A stretch of DNA of 64,000 nt from Paraburkholderia hospita (lineage in GTDB: Bacteria > Pseudomonadota > Gammaproteobacteria > Burkholderiales > Burkholderiaceae), in NCBI RefSeq assembly GCF_002902965.1, contig NZ_CP026106.1:2108001-2172000 (forward strand). Reading direction: 5' to 3'. Below, in pieces: positions 17,800-25,700 of this stretch. A program made the translations under genes and the position numbers. The notes under the pieces are model-generated. The model was given only the letters and a program-made list of their open reading frames with translations, did not search any database and was not told the origin of the DNA. The first letter of the stretch is position 1. The number at the start of each line of letters is the position of its first letter.

Positions 17800-17954
17800 C
17801 GCTCACGGGTTCCATGGCGGATTCCACCCGGTTGAAAGCAGAGGAAATAAGGCTCTCTTAAGCAGACGCCCCCTAGTCTGTGGCCTTTGTGCCGCGCTGC
17901 AGCGAAACACGACGCTCGACGCGGCGCCCTTCACTCACTTTCACGCCCGACGCC

Positions 17955-18710
17955 ATGGAAAAACTGAATAACGCCGTCGCCAAGGTTCCCGAGGTCACGC
18001 TCGCGTTCTGGATCATCAAGATTGCCGCTACCACGCTCGGCGAAACGGGCGGCGATGCCGCTTCGATGTCGATGAGCCTCGGCTATCTCGTCAGCACGCT
18101 GATCTTCGGCGTCATATTTCTGGTCGCCGTGACCGCGCAGATCAAGGCGGACCGGTTCAATCCCGTGTTGTACTGGATCACGATCATCGCGACGACGACG
18201 GTCGGCACGACGCTCGCCGATTTTGCCGACCGCTCGCTGGGCATCGGCTATGCGGGCGGCAGCGCGCTGCTGCTAGGCCTGCTGCTCGCCTCGCTGCTGG
18301 TCTGGTATCGGACGATGGGGTCGGTGTCCGTCACGACCGTTTCGTCCTCGAAGGCAGAAATGTTCTACTGGGTGACGATCATGTTCTCGCAGACGCTCGG
18401 CACCGCGCTCGGCGACTGGACAGCCGACACCGAAGGTCTCGGCTATGCCGGCGCGGCGCTGATTTACGGCGGCCTGCTGCTGGCGATCGTCATCGCGCAC
18501 TACGCGACCCGGATGCCGCGCACCTTGCTCTTCTGGGCGGCGTTCATCCTGACGCGCCCGCTCGGCGCCGTAGTCGGCGATTTCCTCGATAAGCCGATCG
18601 CAAACGGCGGTCTCGCGATGAGCCGCTATGGCGCATCGATCGCGCTCGTCCTGTTCATTCTGGTTTGCGGGACGCTTTTCCGGCAGCGGCCAGCGAAGGT
18701 TTCGCACTAG
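17955..18710 (+). CDS. COG4705-type membrane protein
   Basis: 251 residues, about eight hydrophobic segments. It contains repeated blocks of one pattern: KVPEVTLAFWIIKIAATTLGETGGD, YWITIIATTTVGTTLADFADR, YWVTIMFSQTLGTALGDW and FWAAFILTRPLGAVVGDF, so it looks like a four-fold internal repeat of a two-helix unit with conserved Gly and Asp/Glu in the helix. Proteins of this group are inner-membrane and uncharacterised. ATG 17955 is chosen because the conserved region starts there. Confidence 0.85.
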   Translation: MEKLNNAVAKVPEVTLAFWIIKIAATTLGETGGDAASMSMSLGYLVSTLIFGVIFLVAVTAQIKADRFNPVLYWITIIATTTVGTTLADFADRSLGIGYAGGSALLLGLLLASLLVWYRTMGSVSVTTVSSSKAEMFYWVTIMFSQTLGTALGDWTADTEGLGYAGAALIYGGLLLAIVIAHYATRMPRTLLFWAAFILTRPLGAVVGDFLDKPIANGGLAMSRYGASIALVLFILVCGTLFRQRPAKVSH

Positions 18711-18740
18711 TTGCGCGATACGGCCGCCCACGCAGCGGCG

Positions 18741-19004
18741 CTAATTTGCAGCGCTGCGCCTGTGCAGGCAGTCGTCTGGGCGCAACTTGCTGCCCCGCTC
18801 CGCGACGGGCACCTTGCAGTTGTCGACGCGCTGGTCGTCGCTTGCCTTGTTGCCAAGACGTTCCTTTAGCGTTTTGGGTTCGCTTGCCGCGGTGTCGTCG
18901 GCAGCGGCGGCAGCGGCGGCATTGGCCGCATGCGCCGACGCAGCGCCACCCATCGCGACCAGCGCAACAAACACATACGCGATGGCGGACGTTGACGGCA
19001 TCAC
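18741..19004 (-). CDS. Small periplasmic protein, unknown function
   Basis: 87 residues with a signal peptide (residues 1-27, cleavage after SAHA). The mature part is Ala-rich, then charged (KTLKERLGNKASDDQRVDNCKVPVAERG) with two Cys. Similar short proteins occur in Burkholderiaceae genomes; no function can be given. It is convergent with the COG4705 gene. Confidence 0.5.
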   Translation of the reverse strand: MMPSTSAIAYVFVALVAMGGAASAHAANAAAAAAADDTAASEPKTLKERLGNKASDDQRVDNCKVPVAERGSKLRPDDCLHRRSAAN

Positions 19005-19109
19005 ATGCCCTCCCGTGACTGTTGCCCAATATTAGGTCAACTCGCCGCCGGGAAGATTGCTTACTCATTCTTCCGAGCGCGCACCGCGTCCCAGCACGCC
19101 ATTATTCGT

Positions 19110-19362
19110 TGGCAAATCCTGAGAACGATCCCTTCTCGGGCAACGTGCTCGCCGCGCAGCGCTGGGATCAGCTCGATCCGGGGGCGCGCGCGCTGTGTCG
19201 GTGATTTATCCGCTGCATACGGGCGAACTCGGCGGGCCACTGCTGATGACTGTTCTGGGCGTCGGCGGCCTCGCGCTGTTCGAGCTTTCCGTGACGGGCG
19301 TCTGGCAGTGGTGGCGGCGTCGCAAGGCGCGCCGCATGCCCAGCAGCACACGCAACCGCTAA
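19110..19362 (+). pseudogene. Remnant of a PepSY-associated membrane protein
   Basis: Two frames carry consecutive pieces of the C terminus of a PepSY-TM protein: ENDPFSGNVLAAQRWDQLDPGARAL in one, then VIYPLHTGELGGPLLMTVLGVGGLALFELSVTGVWQWWRRR in another, ending at a stop at 19362. The junction is near 19196-19203, so a frameshift separates them, and the rest of a normal 350-residue-plus protein is missing. PepSY-TM relatives work in iron/siderophore or redox functions in the inner membrane. Called a decayed fragment. Confidence 0.7.
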
Positions 19363-19738
19363 CGGCACCCATAGCGCCGAAACTACTTTGATTCTGAACA
19401 TTGATTGGTTCGCTCGCGCGACGGCCTTCGCTACATTGAAGGCTTCGATCACAGCCGGGCCCGAGGGCGATCAATGGCACAGCTTCTACGCTTTGCATCC
19501 TTCACGCAGTCGCGCGCCCTGCGCGACTTCCTGACGACGGCAGCCGCCGCGCTCGCCCTCAGCTACTTCGGAACCCCGCAATCCGACCGTTTTCCGGACT
19601 GAAACCCGGCGAAACGCGCTACTGGAACGCCTTAAAACGCTTGCGCTCATACGCGATAACGATAGCGCTCGATATTATTTGCGCGGCCACGAGCGGCTCT
19701 CTACGATCTCGGCATCTTCAACCGATGACTTCTGAATC

Positions 19739-20566
19739 ATGAAAACAACCAAGACGCTCAAAGCCGCACTCTTCTCCGTTCTGCTGACATGCGGGATTGT
19801 GAGCGTACAAGCGGCACTCGCCGCGGACCAGACGGTGCGCGTCGGCATCATGTCCGGCGAAGACGAAGACGTGTGGCGCGCCGTCGCGGCCAACGCGGCG
19901 AAGCACGGCATCAAGGTCAAGATCACGACGTTCTCCGACTACACGCAACCCAATGAGGCGCTCGCGCAACACGACCTCGATGCCAACTCGTTCCAGCACA
20001 AGCCGTATCTCGATGCGCAAATCGCCGCGCGCCACTATGACATCGTGCCTGTCGGCTTTACCTATGTGCAGCCGATCGGCCTCTACTCGCGCAAGGTGAA
20101 GTCGGTCGCAGCGCTGCCGCAAAACGCGACCATCGGCGTGCCGAACGACCCGAGCAACGAAGGCCGCGCGCTGCTGCTGTTGCAGGCCAACGGGCTCATC
20201 AAGCTGCGTCCCGACGTGGGCCTGCTGCCGACGGCTCGCGACATCGCGGACAATCCGAAGCATATCCAGATCAAGGAACTCGACGCGGGCATCGTGGGCC
20301 GCGCGATCACCGATGTGGACGCAGCCGTCGTCAACACCGACTGGGCGATCAAGGCGGGCATCCAGATTCCGCAGGAACGCATCGCGCAAGAAAAGGTGCC
20401 GGGCAATCCGTATCGCAACTTCATCGCGGTCAATGCGAAGGATGCGAAGGCGGCCTGGGTGAAGACGCTGGTCGACAGCTATCAGCAGGTCAATGTCGCT
20501 TCATCGATCCTGACCGTCTATCACGGCGCAACGCTGCCCGCATGGGACGGCGCACCGCAGCACTAA
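19739..20566 (+). CDS. MetQ/NlpA family substrate-binding protein
   Basis: 275 residues with a signal peptide (1-28, cleavage after ALA). The NlpA pattern is clear: VRVGIMSGEDEDVWRAVAANAAKHGIKVKI, TQPNEALAQHDLDANSFQHKPYLD, TYVQPIGLYSRKVKS, VPNDPSNEGRALLLLQANGLIKL. This family binds methionine or related amino acids in the periplasm for MetNI transporters. No lipobox Cys is seen. No ABC ATPase or permease is beside it; only a second binding protein 15 bp downstream, so it must share a transporter encoded elsewhere. Confidence 0.92.
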   Translation: MKTTKTLKAALFSVLLTCGIVSVQAALAADQTVRVGIMSGEDEDVWRAVAANAAKHGIKVKITTFSDYTQPNEALAQHDLDANSFQHKPYLDAQIAARHYDIVPVGFTYVQPIGLYSRKVKSVAALPQNATIGVPNDPSNEGRALLLLQANGLIKLRPDVGLLPTARDIADNPKHIQIKELDAGIVGRAITDVDAAVVNTDWAIKAGIQIPQERIAQEKVPGNPYRNFIAVNAKDAKAAWVKTLVDSYQQVNVASSILTVYHGATLPAWDGAPQH

Positions 20567-20581
20567 GCGCGCGCACTCGCC

Positions 20582-21535
20582 ATGTCTATGACTAACCGAC
20601 GCTCGTTCCTGAAACAGTCGCTCGCCGCCGCTGCGGCAGCGGCCGTGCCTGCCGCCTTCGCGCAAGGTTCACCGCGCACGCTGCGCATCGGCAATCAGAA
20701 GGGTTATCTGAATCTGCTGAAGGGACGCGGCACGCTCGAAAAGCGGCTCGCGCCGCTCAATGTATCCGTGAGCTGGACCGAGTTCTCCGCGGGCCCCGTG
20801 CAACTGGAAGCGCTGAACGTCGGTTCGATCGATTTCGGCGACGTCGGCGAAGCGCCACCGATCTTCGCGCAGGCCGCGGGCGCGCCGCTCGCGTACGTGG
20901 CGGCGACGGTGACGCGGCCGCAATCCGAAGCCGTGCTCGTACCGCCGAATTCGCCCATCCACACGGTCGCCGACCTGAAGGGAAAGCGGATCGCGCTCAA
21001 CAAAGGCAGCAACGTCCACTACTTTCTGGTGAAGCTGCTGCGCCAGCACGGCCTGCAATATGCCGACGTGAACCTCGTGTTCCTCGCCCCCGCCGATGCG
21101 CGCGCCGCGTTCGAGCGTGCCTCCATCGACGCGTGGGTCATCTGGGACCCGTTCTTCGCCGCAGCGGAGAAATCGCTCGGCGCTCGCGTGATTGCGGATG
21201 CGAGCGGCGTGGTCGGCAATCGCGCCTACTACTTTTCGTCGCAGACGTATGCGGCGAAAAATGCCGACGTGATTCGCATCGTGATCGAGGAAATCGGAAA
21301 GGTCGATGAGTGGGGCCGGCAGAACAAGGATCAACTGGCGAGCGAACTCGCGCAGTTGTGGGGCTTGCCGAAACCCGTCGTCGATGTGGTCGTGGCGCGC
21401 CAGCAGTTCGGCACCCAGCCCATCACGCGCGCGATCCTCGCCGAACAGCAGCAGATTGCGGATACGTTCCTCGAGCTTGGGCTGATTCCAAAGCATGTGG
21501 ACGTGCTGAAGGCCGCGCCGCCGAACCTCGCGTAG
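20582..21535 (+). CDS. Aliphatic sulfonate-type substrate-binding protein (SsuA-like)
   Basis: 317 residues. N terminus NRRSFLKQSLAAAAAAAVPAAFAQ is a signal with a single-Arg twin-like start. Mature part matches SsuA/TauA: LRIGNQKGYLNLLKGRGTLEKRLAPLNVSVSWTEFSAGPVQLEAL, GSIDFGDVGEAPPIFAQAAGAPLAYVA, LKGKRIALNKGSNVHYFLVKLL, DAWVIWDPFFAAAEKSLGAR. It would capture alkanesulfonates for sulfur supply. It is adjacent to the NlpA-type protein and also lacks its own permease and ATPase, so the pair may be a sulfur-scavenging operon. Confidence 0.92.
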   Translation: MSMTNRRSFLKQSLAAAAAAAVPAAFAQGSPRTLRIGNQKGYLNLLKGRGTLEKRLAPLNVSVSWTEFSAGPVQLEALNVGSIDFGDVGEAPPIFAQAAGAPLAYVAATVTRPQSEAVLVPPNSPIHTVADLKGKRIALNKGSNVHYFLVKLLRQHGLQYADVNLVFLAPADARAAFERASIDAWVIWDPFFAAAEKSLGARVIADASGVVGNRAYYFSSQTYAAKNADVIRIVIEEIGKVDEWGRQNKDQLASELAQLWGLPKPVVDVVVARQQFGTQPITRAILAEQQQIADTFLELGLIPKHVDVLKAAPPNLA

Positions 21536-21611
21536 CGCCACCCGTTTCGCGCGTTGCCGTTACAATCCAGCACTTCGATCGTAACAGGCAAACTGCGAGG
21601 CACACTGCGCG

Positions 21612-22010
21612 ATGAAATTCCTTCCTGCATCGACACTCGCGGCGGCAATCGCCGTCGCGAGCACGGCTGCGATTGCCGCGGACTCCGGCGCGAACGGTAA
21701 CCTCAGTTGCGCGATTGGCTATGTGACGGGCGTCGGCGGAGCGGCTGACAGCATGCGCGAATACCTCGCGACACCCGACCGCGACCGCTATCGCTATATT
21801 TCCGAACACCCGATCCAATGCCGCGTGAGCGACGAAGGGCGCGCAACCGGCTGCGTCGGCGTCGAGAACCTTCGCAAAGAGAAGGTGAGCGTGTACGACG
21901 AGATCGACAGCGCGACGATGTCGGTCGTCGCGCGCATCGAACTCGAACATGGCCAGACGTATCCCGTGATTATCGTCGTTCAGAAGAAGGACGTGCGCTG
22001 CGACGATTGA
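21612..22010 (+). CDS. Small secreted protein, unknown function
   Basis: 132 residues with a signal peptide (1-23, cleavage near AIAAD). The mature domain has three to four cysteines (LSCAIGYV, IQCRVSDE, TGCVGVEN, VRCDD) that could form disulfides. No family recognised. Convergent with the acyltransferase gene. Confidence 0.6.
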   Translation: MKFLPASTLAAAIAVASTAAIAADSGANGNLSCAIGYVTGVGGAADSMREYLATPDRDRYRYISEHPIQCRVSDEGRATGCVGVENLRKEKVSVYDEIDSATMSVVARIELEHGQTYPVIIVVQKKDVRCDD

Positions 22011-22043
22011 GTTCGCCGCCCTTCCCCTTCACGTCGAAAACGG

Positions 22044-23375
22044 CTATTCGCTGGTGTCCGCGCCTGCTTCCGCGCTTTCGTCCTCACTTTCGTCCGCGTT
22101 TTCGTCCGCGTTTTCGTCCGCTAGCGCCGCCGTGATCTCCACCATCATCTGGTCGAGCAGCCCCAGCACGGGCGTATAACTCGTATGCACCAGATGCAGT
22201 TGCCCGTCGAACGTCGCCGCGCCGATCACCTGTTCATCGACGACACCCACCGAAACCGACGGGCCCCAGACCGCGTCGAGCGTGAGCGGGCCGAACCGCT
22301 TCGGCAGATTCACGACGCCCAGATTCGTGACCACTGCATCGTTCGCGAATGCCTGCGCGAAAACGGCTTTCGCGTCGGCCGTTCCATTCACGGTGTCGAG
22401 CAGCGCGTGTGCCGTCAGCACGCGCTCCGCCAGTACCTCCGTCGACTCGATATCAGCGAACGCCTGTCCGGCGTGGCGCGCGCGGCTCCACAGGCCCGCG
22501 TCGCGCGGACCGTCGTCGGCGTGAACGACGCCGCTCGCACACATCGCAAGATGATCGCTGCCGTCGAGCAATCGACGCCGCAAATCGATGGGCGATAGTA
22601 CGCGCGGTTCCTTCTGCGCATCGGCATTCAGAAAGCACATTGCCCGCGTGAACGCCGCGATCAACGCCGACTGAACCGAGGTACGCTCGGCCCTTGAACG
22701 CTCGCGCAGCGCGCGCGTCATCGTGGACGTCAGACGCAGCGCCTCGACATGCGGCGCCGAACCGTCCGGCCGCCGCATCTCCAGCGGCGCACGCATGGGC
22801 TCATCCGACGGCACCGGCGCGCTCGAAGGAAGCTTCGGCGCGCCATGCTTCAGTTCGATCAACCGCTCTAGCGCCCTCGTCTCGCCGCTGCGCATCAGAT
22901 TTTCGCCCGCCACCGCGCGCAGCAGATCGCCGAGCAACGACGTCAGCGACAACCCGTCGCCGATCGAATGATGCACGACGAGCACGATGACCGACCGTGC
23001 TTCGCCATGCAGCAGCGTCGCGCGCAGCAGAGGCGGATGCAGCTCATCAAAGGGTTGCGCGATTTGCGCGGCGACTTCATCCGTCCAGTTCGTCGAACCA
23101 ACCCGCGCCACTTTCATCGGGACCGAACCATGCGGAACGGGCACGAATGCGGGCGCGCCGTTGTTGCCCCGTTCGACGCGCGACCACACGAGCGGCGAAT
23201 GGTGCGCGACCAGATCGAGCGCGTCCTGCCACTGATCAACGCGCGTAGGTCCCGACACCTCGCCAACCATGGCGAAATGGTTTGGATGACTCTGATTCAA
23301 CAGATAAAAGAATTTTTCCATTGCACCCAGCGAACGCGCGGCGCGGATCATGACGGGTTCGGCTAATGAATTCAT
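22044..23375 (-). CDS. WS/DGAT-like condensation-type acyltransferase
   Basis: 443 residues. The chloramphenicol-acetyltransferase-fold signature VHHSIGDG (His135-His136 to Asp140) is present, with an N-terminal SLGAMEKFFYLLNQSHPNHFAMVGEV resembling wax ester synthase/diacylglycerol acyltransferases and PapA-type proteins. Likely joins an acyl-CoA to an alcohol or glycerolipid, or belongs to a natural-product step. The C terminus is a low-complexity acidic tail (ENADENADESEDES) encoded by a 12-bp tandem repeat. GGAAGGA precedes ATG 23375. Confidence 0.72.
   Translation of the reverse strand: MNSLAEPVMIRAARSLGAMEKFFYLLNQSHPNHFAMVGEVSGPTRVDQWQDALDLVAHHSPLVWSRVERGNNGAPAFVPVPHGSVPMKVARVGSTNWTDEVAAQIAQPFDELHPPLLRATLLHGEARSVIVLVVHHSIGDGLSLTSLLGDLLRAVAGENLMRSGETRALERLIELKHGAPKLPSSAPVPSDEPMRAPLEMRRPDGSAPHVEALRLTSTMTRALRERSRAERTSVQSALIAAFTRAMCFLNADAQKEPRVLSPIDLRRRLLDGSDHLAMCASGVVHADDGPRDAGLWSRARHAGQAFADIESTEVLAERVLTAHALLDTVNGTADAKAVFAQAFANDAVVTNLGVVNLPKRFGPLTLDAVWGPSVSVGVVDEQVIGAATFDGQLHLVHTSYTPVLGLLDQMMVEITAALADENADENADESEDESAEAGADTSE
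22076..22123 (+). repeat. 12-bp tandem repeat inside acyltransferase 3' end
   Basis: Four units of TTTCGTCC(T/G)C(A/G)(C/T)-like sequence encode the acidic C-terminal tail of the acyltransferase on the opposite strand. Unit number is likely to vary, changing tail length in steps of four residues without breaking the frame. Confidence 0.7.
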
Positions 23376-23711
23376 AACGTCCTTCCATGTTTCGTTGGCG
23401 GTTGTATTTCGAAGAACGCCTGACGAATTTCGCTTATTCCCTCAACGCGTCAGAAATTTCGATGATCTGATGAATAGCACCGGGCGCTTCGCATTTCAGC
23501 ACGCGCTGCGAAGTCGCATTGCCACATGCGAAGGCGCGAACTGGATGCAACGCTCGAACGCGATAAGCAAAAAACGTTGGAATAGGCGGCCCGCGACAGT
23601 TGTTATGGAGAGAGGTCCTATCTCAAACGGACCGTTTGAATCGCCCGAGAACCTCTCAGTTCTATTTATTAGCGATCCTATCTATATGCGTCACAACGAA
23701 TGAGGAAGTCG
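23376..23711. other. Divergent intergenic region between acyltransferase and TIGR03118 gene
   Basis: About 336 bp of lower-GC DNA that should contain both promoters. Open frames here show no signal or family features. A strong palindrome at 23623-23639 is listed separately. Confidence 0.5.
23623..23639. promoter_or_regulatory. Palindromic operator-like site TCAAACGG-A-CCGTTTGA
   Basis: A perfect 8-bp inverted repeat with one central base, the size and symmetry expected for a TetR-type dimer. It lies about 73 bases before the TIGR03118 gene and 250 bases from the divergent acyltransferase start. The repressor gene is not in this neighbourhood. Confidence 0.5.
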
Positions 23712-24818
23712 ATGATGAAGACCTATAGACCATTATTCGCAATTTCACTCGCCGGCGTTCTGGCAGCCGGCCTCGCGGCATGCGGCGGCGGAAACGATTC
23801 GCCGGCGCCGCCCGCGCCGCCCCCCAGCCCGTTCACGTCGACTGCACTGGTTTCCGACGGCAGCACCGCCGCCGCGCATACCGATCCGAACTTGCAGAAC
23901 GGCTGGGGCGTGGCGTTCAATCCGAAGGGCACCTTCTGGGTGTCGGACAATACGACTCACAAGTCGACGCTTTACGACGGCAATGGCGTCGTGCAATCGC
24001 TCGTCGTGACGATTCCCGATGGCAAGAACGGCCCCGCCGGACCGACGGGCATCATCTTCAATTCCACTACGGATTTCACCATCAGCAGCGGCGGCAACAG
24101 CAGCACCGCTGTCTTCGTCTGGGCCACCGACGCAGGCACGATCGCCGCGTGGTCGCCGAAAGTTCTGCCGACCCAGGCCGTCACCGCATTCGATGACGGG
24201 AGCGCAGGCGCCAACTACAAAGGTTTGACGGCAGCCGCCGTGAACGGCCAGAACCTGCTGTACGCGGCGGACTTTCACAACGGAAAGATCGACGTGTTCA
24301 ATACCGCGTTCACGAAGATCCAGCTCGACGGACAGTTCAAGGACCCGACGCTACCGGCAGGCTTCGCACCGTTCGGCATCCAGGCGATCGGCAACAACAT
24401 CTTCGTCACCTACGCGAAGCAGAACGCGACGGCCAACGCGCAGGTCGTCGGAGCCGGACTGGGCGTGCTCGACGAGTTCGATCTCAGCGGCCACTTCGTC
24501 AAGCAGTTCGCCGGCATGGGCGGTGTGCTGAATGCGCCGTGGGGACTCGCGCAGGCACCCGCGAACTTTGGCACGTTGAGCAACGATTTGCTGGTCGGCA
24601 ACTTCGGCGACGGCACGATCGAAGCATTCGATCCGAACAGCGCGAAGGATCTCGGCAAGCTCACGCTGCACGACGGCCAGCCGTTCACGCAACATGGGCT
24701 GTGGGGCATCAGCTTCGGCAACGACGTCGACAACCAGCCGAAGAACACGCTGTTCTATGCGGCGGGGCCGAGCAAGACCACGGGCGTGTTCGGCCGCATC
24801 GACGCGTCGGCGAATTGA
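23712..24818 (+). CDS. TIGR03118 family lipoprotein (beta-propeller-like)
   Basis: 368 residues. N terminus has a lipoprotein signal (LAAGLAACGGG) with a Pro/Ser linker. The rest matches the TIGR03118 pattern: LVSDGSTAAAHTDPNLQNGWGVAFNPKGTFWVSDN, AGPTGIIFNST, FVWATDAGTIAAWSP, YKGLTAAAVNGQNLLYAADFHNGKIDVFN, LPAGFAPFGIQAIGNNIFVTYAKQ, LNAPWGLAQAPANFG, GLWGISFGND, repeating units as in NHL-type propellers. Function unknown; location is the envelope. Start 23712 or 23715, both after GAGGAAG. Confidence 0.88.
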   Translation: MMKTYRPLFAISLAGVLAAGLAACGGGNDSPAPPAPPPSPFTSTALVSDGSTAAAHTDPNLQNGWGVAFNPKGTFWVSDNTTHKSTLYDGNGVVQSLVVTIPDGKNGPAGPTGIIFNSTTDFTISSGGNSSTAVFVWATDAGTIAAWSPKVLPTQAVTAFDDGSAGANYKGLTAAAVNGQNLLYAADFHNGKIDVFNTAFTKIQLDGQFKDPTLPAGFAPFGIQAIGNNIFVTYAKQNATANAQVVGAGLGVLDEFDLSGHFVKQFAGMGGVLNAPWGLAQAPANFGTLSNDLLVGNFGDGTIEAFDPNSAKDLGKLTLHDGQPFTQHGLWGISFGNDVDNQPKNTLFYAAGPSKTTGVFGRIDASAN

Positions 24819-24901
24819 TCGAGGATTATCGGAGAGCCGGGCTCTAAAAGGTTTGCGGTTTCGCCCCGCGCGGATGCTATCGCGGGTTTGGGGTTGGGTT
24901 T

Positions 24902-24968
24902 GCGGTTGGCATCCGCGGTTTGCTTTTGGTTTGCTAGCGTTGCCCTGTGCAGGGCGGCACCTACTTTG
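24902..24968 (+). repeat. Extra partial arm of the palindromic element
   Basis: A degraded copy of the outer arm (GGCATCCGCGGTTTGC through CCTGTGCAGGGCGGCACCTACTTT) lies about 100 bp before full copy B and in the same orientation as its left arm. It looks like a duplicated or left-over arm of an earlier insertion. Confidence 0.7.
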
Positions 24969-25004
24969 GGTTGTCCGCGACGCTGGGTTGCTTGCCGGTC
25001 TTTT

Positions 25005-25663
25005 CGCTGGCATCCGCGCTACGGTGTTTGCCATTCAAGCGTCGCCCCTGTGCGGGGCGGCACCTACTTTTCTTTGCCGCCGCAAAGAAAAGTAGGCAAA
25101 AGAAAGCGGCTCACACCGCTAATTCTTGTGTTTGCCTGAGGGCCCCCAACCGGTCTTACGCTTCACACGGCAATCACGTGACCCACGTTCGTTGCCAGCG
25201 CTCTTGCCGTGCGCCTCACCCGCTTCGCGCGCCCGCGTCGCCGCACGCCGTGCCGGATATCCACCGCCGCCCAGGTGGCAAACTGTGTGTAGGTCGTAGT
25301 GACCCGCACGCCTCACTCCGGACCGATAGCAGACGTGTTCCACCATGTAAGAGCGCCAAGCTATACGACGCGACAACCTACACACAGTTTGCCACCTGGG
25401 CGGCACATACCATTCGCTGCCGCTTGCCCGGGTACGGGTATTCGAAGCGGGTGAGGCGTTCATTCGAAGCGTTGGCAACGAGCACCAACCAGGGCACTGC
25501 CGTGTGAAGCGTGGGACCGGTTGGGGGCCCTCAGGCAGGGAGAAGAGTTGGCGGTGTGAGCCGCTTTCTTTTGCCTACTTTTCTTTGCGGCGGCAAAGAA
25601 AAGTAGGTGCCGCCCCGCACAGGGGCAACGCATGAAGCTAGATAACAAATCGCGGATGCCAGC
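25005..25663. repeat. Palindromic repeat element, copy B (about 660 bp, reversed)
   Basis: Same architecture as copy A: outer arms with the 15-bp CTACTTTTC-type hairpin, inner 28-bp inverted repeats at 25266-25293 and 25377-25404, and an 83-bp core. The unique sequence between arms and the core correspond to the reverse complement of copies A and C, so the whole element is inserted the other way round. It lies between the TIGR03118 gene and the 3' end of ilvD. Confidence 0.9.
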
Positions 25664-25700
25664 AAAAAGTCAAAAACACCAAACCGGCATCCAAACAGGA

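Noticed and set aside
19405..19602. 65-residue frame between the PepSY remnant and the MetQ-like gene
   Set aside because: No ribosome site, signal or family feature; a short hydrophobic stretch alone is not enough.
19600..19738. A riboswitch upstream of the MetQ-like gene
   Set aside because: The leader is short and I could not draw a SAM-type or other conserved fold.
23350..23703. 117-residue frame in the gap before the TIGR03118 gene
   Set aside because: It starts inside the divergent acyltransferase gene and has no domain-like character.
25119..25648. Open frames inside repeat copy B
   Set aside because: Same reason as for copy A: mirrored DNA repeat, not protein conservation.
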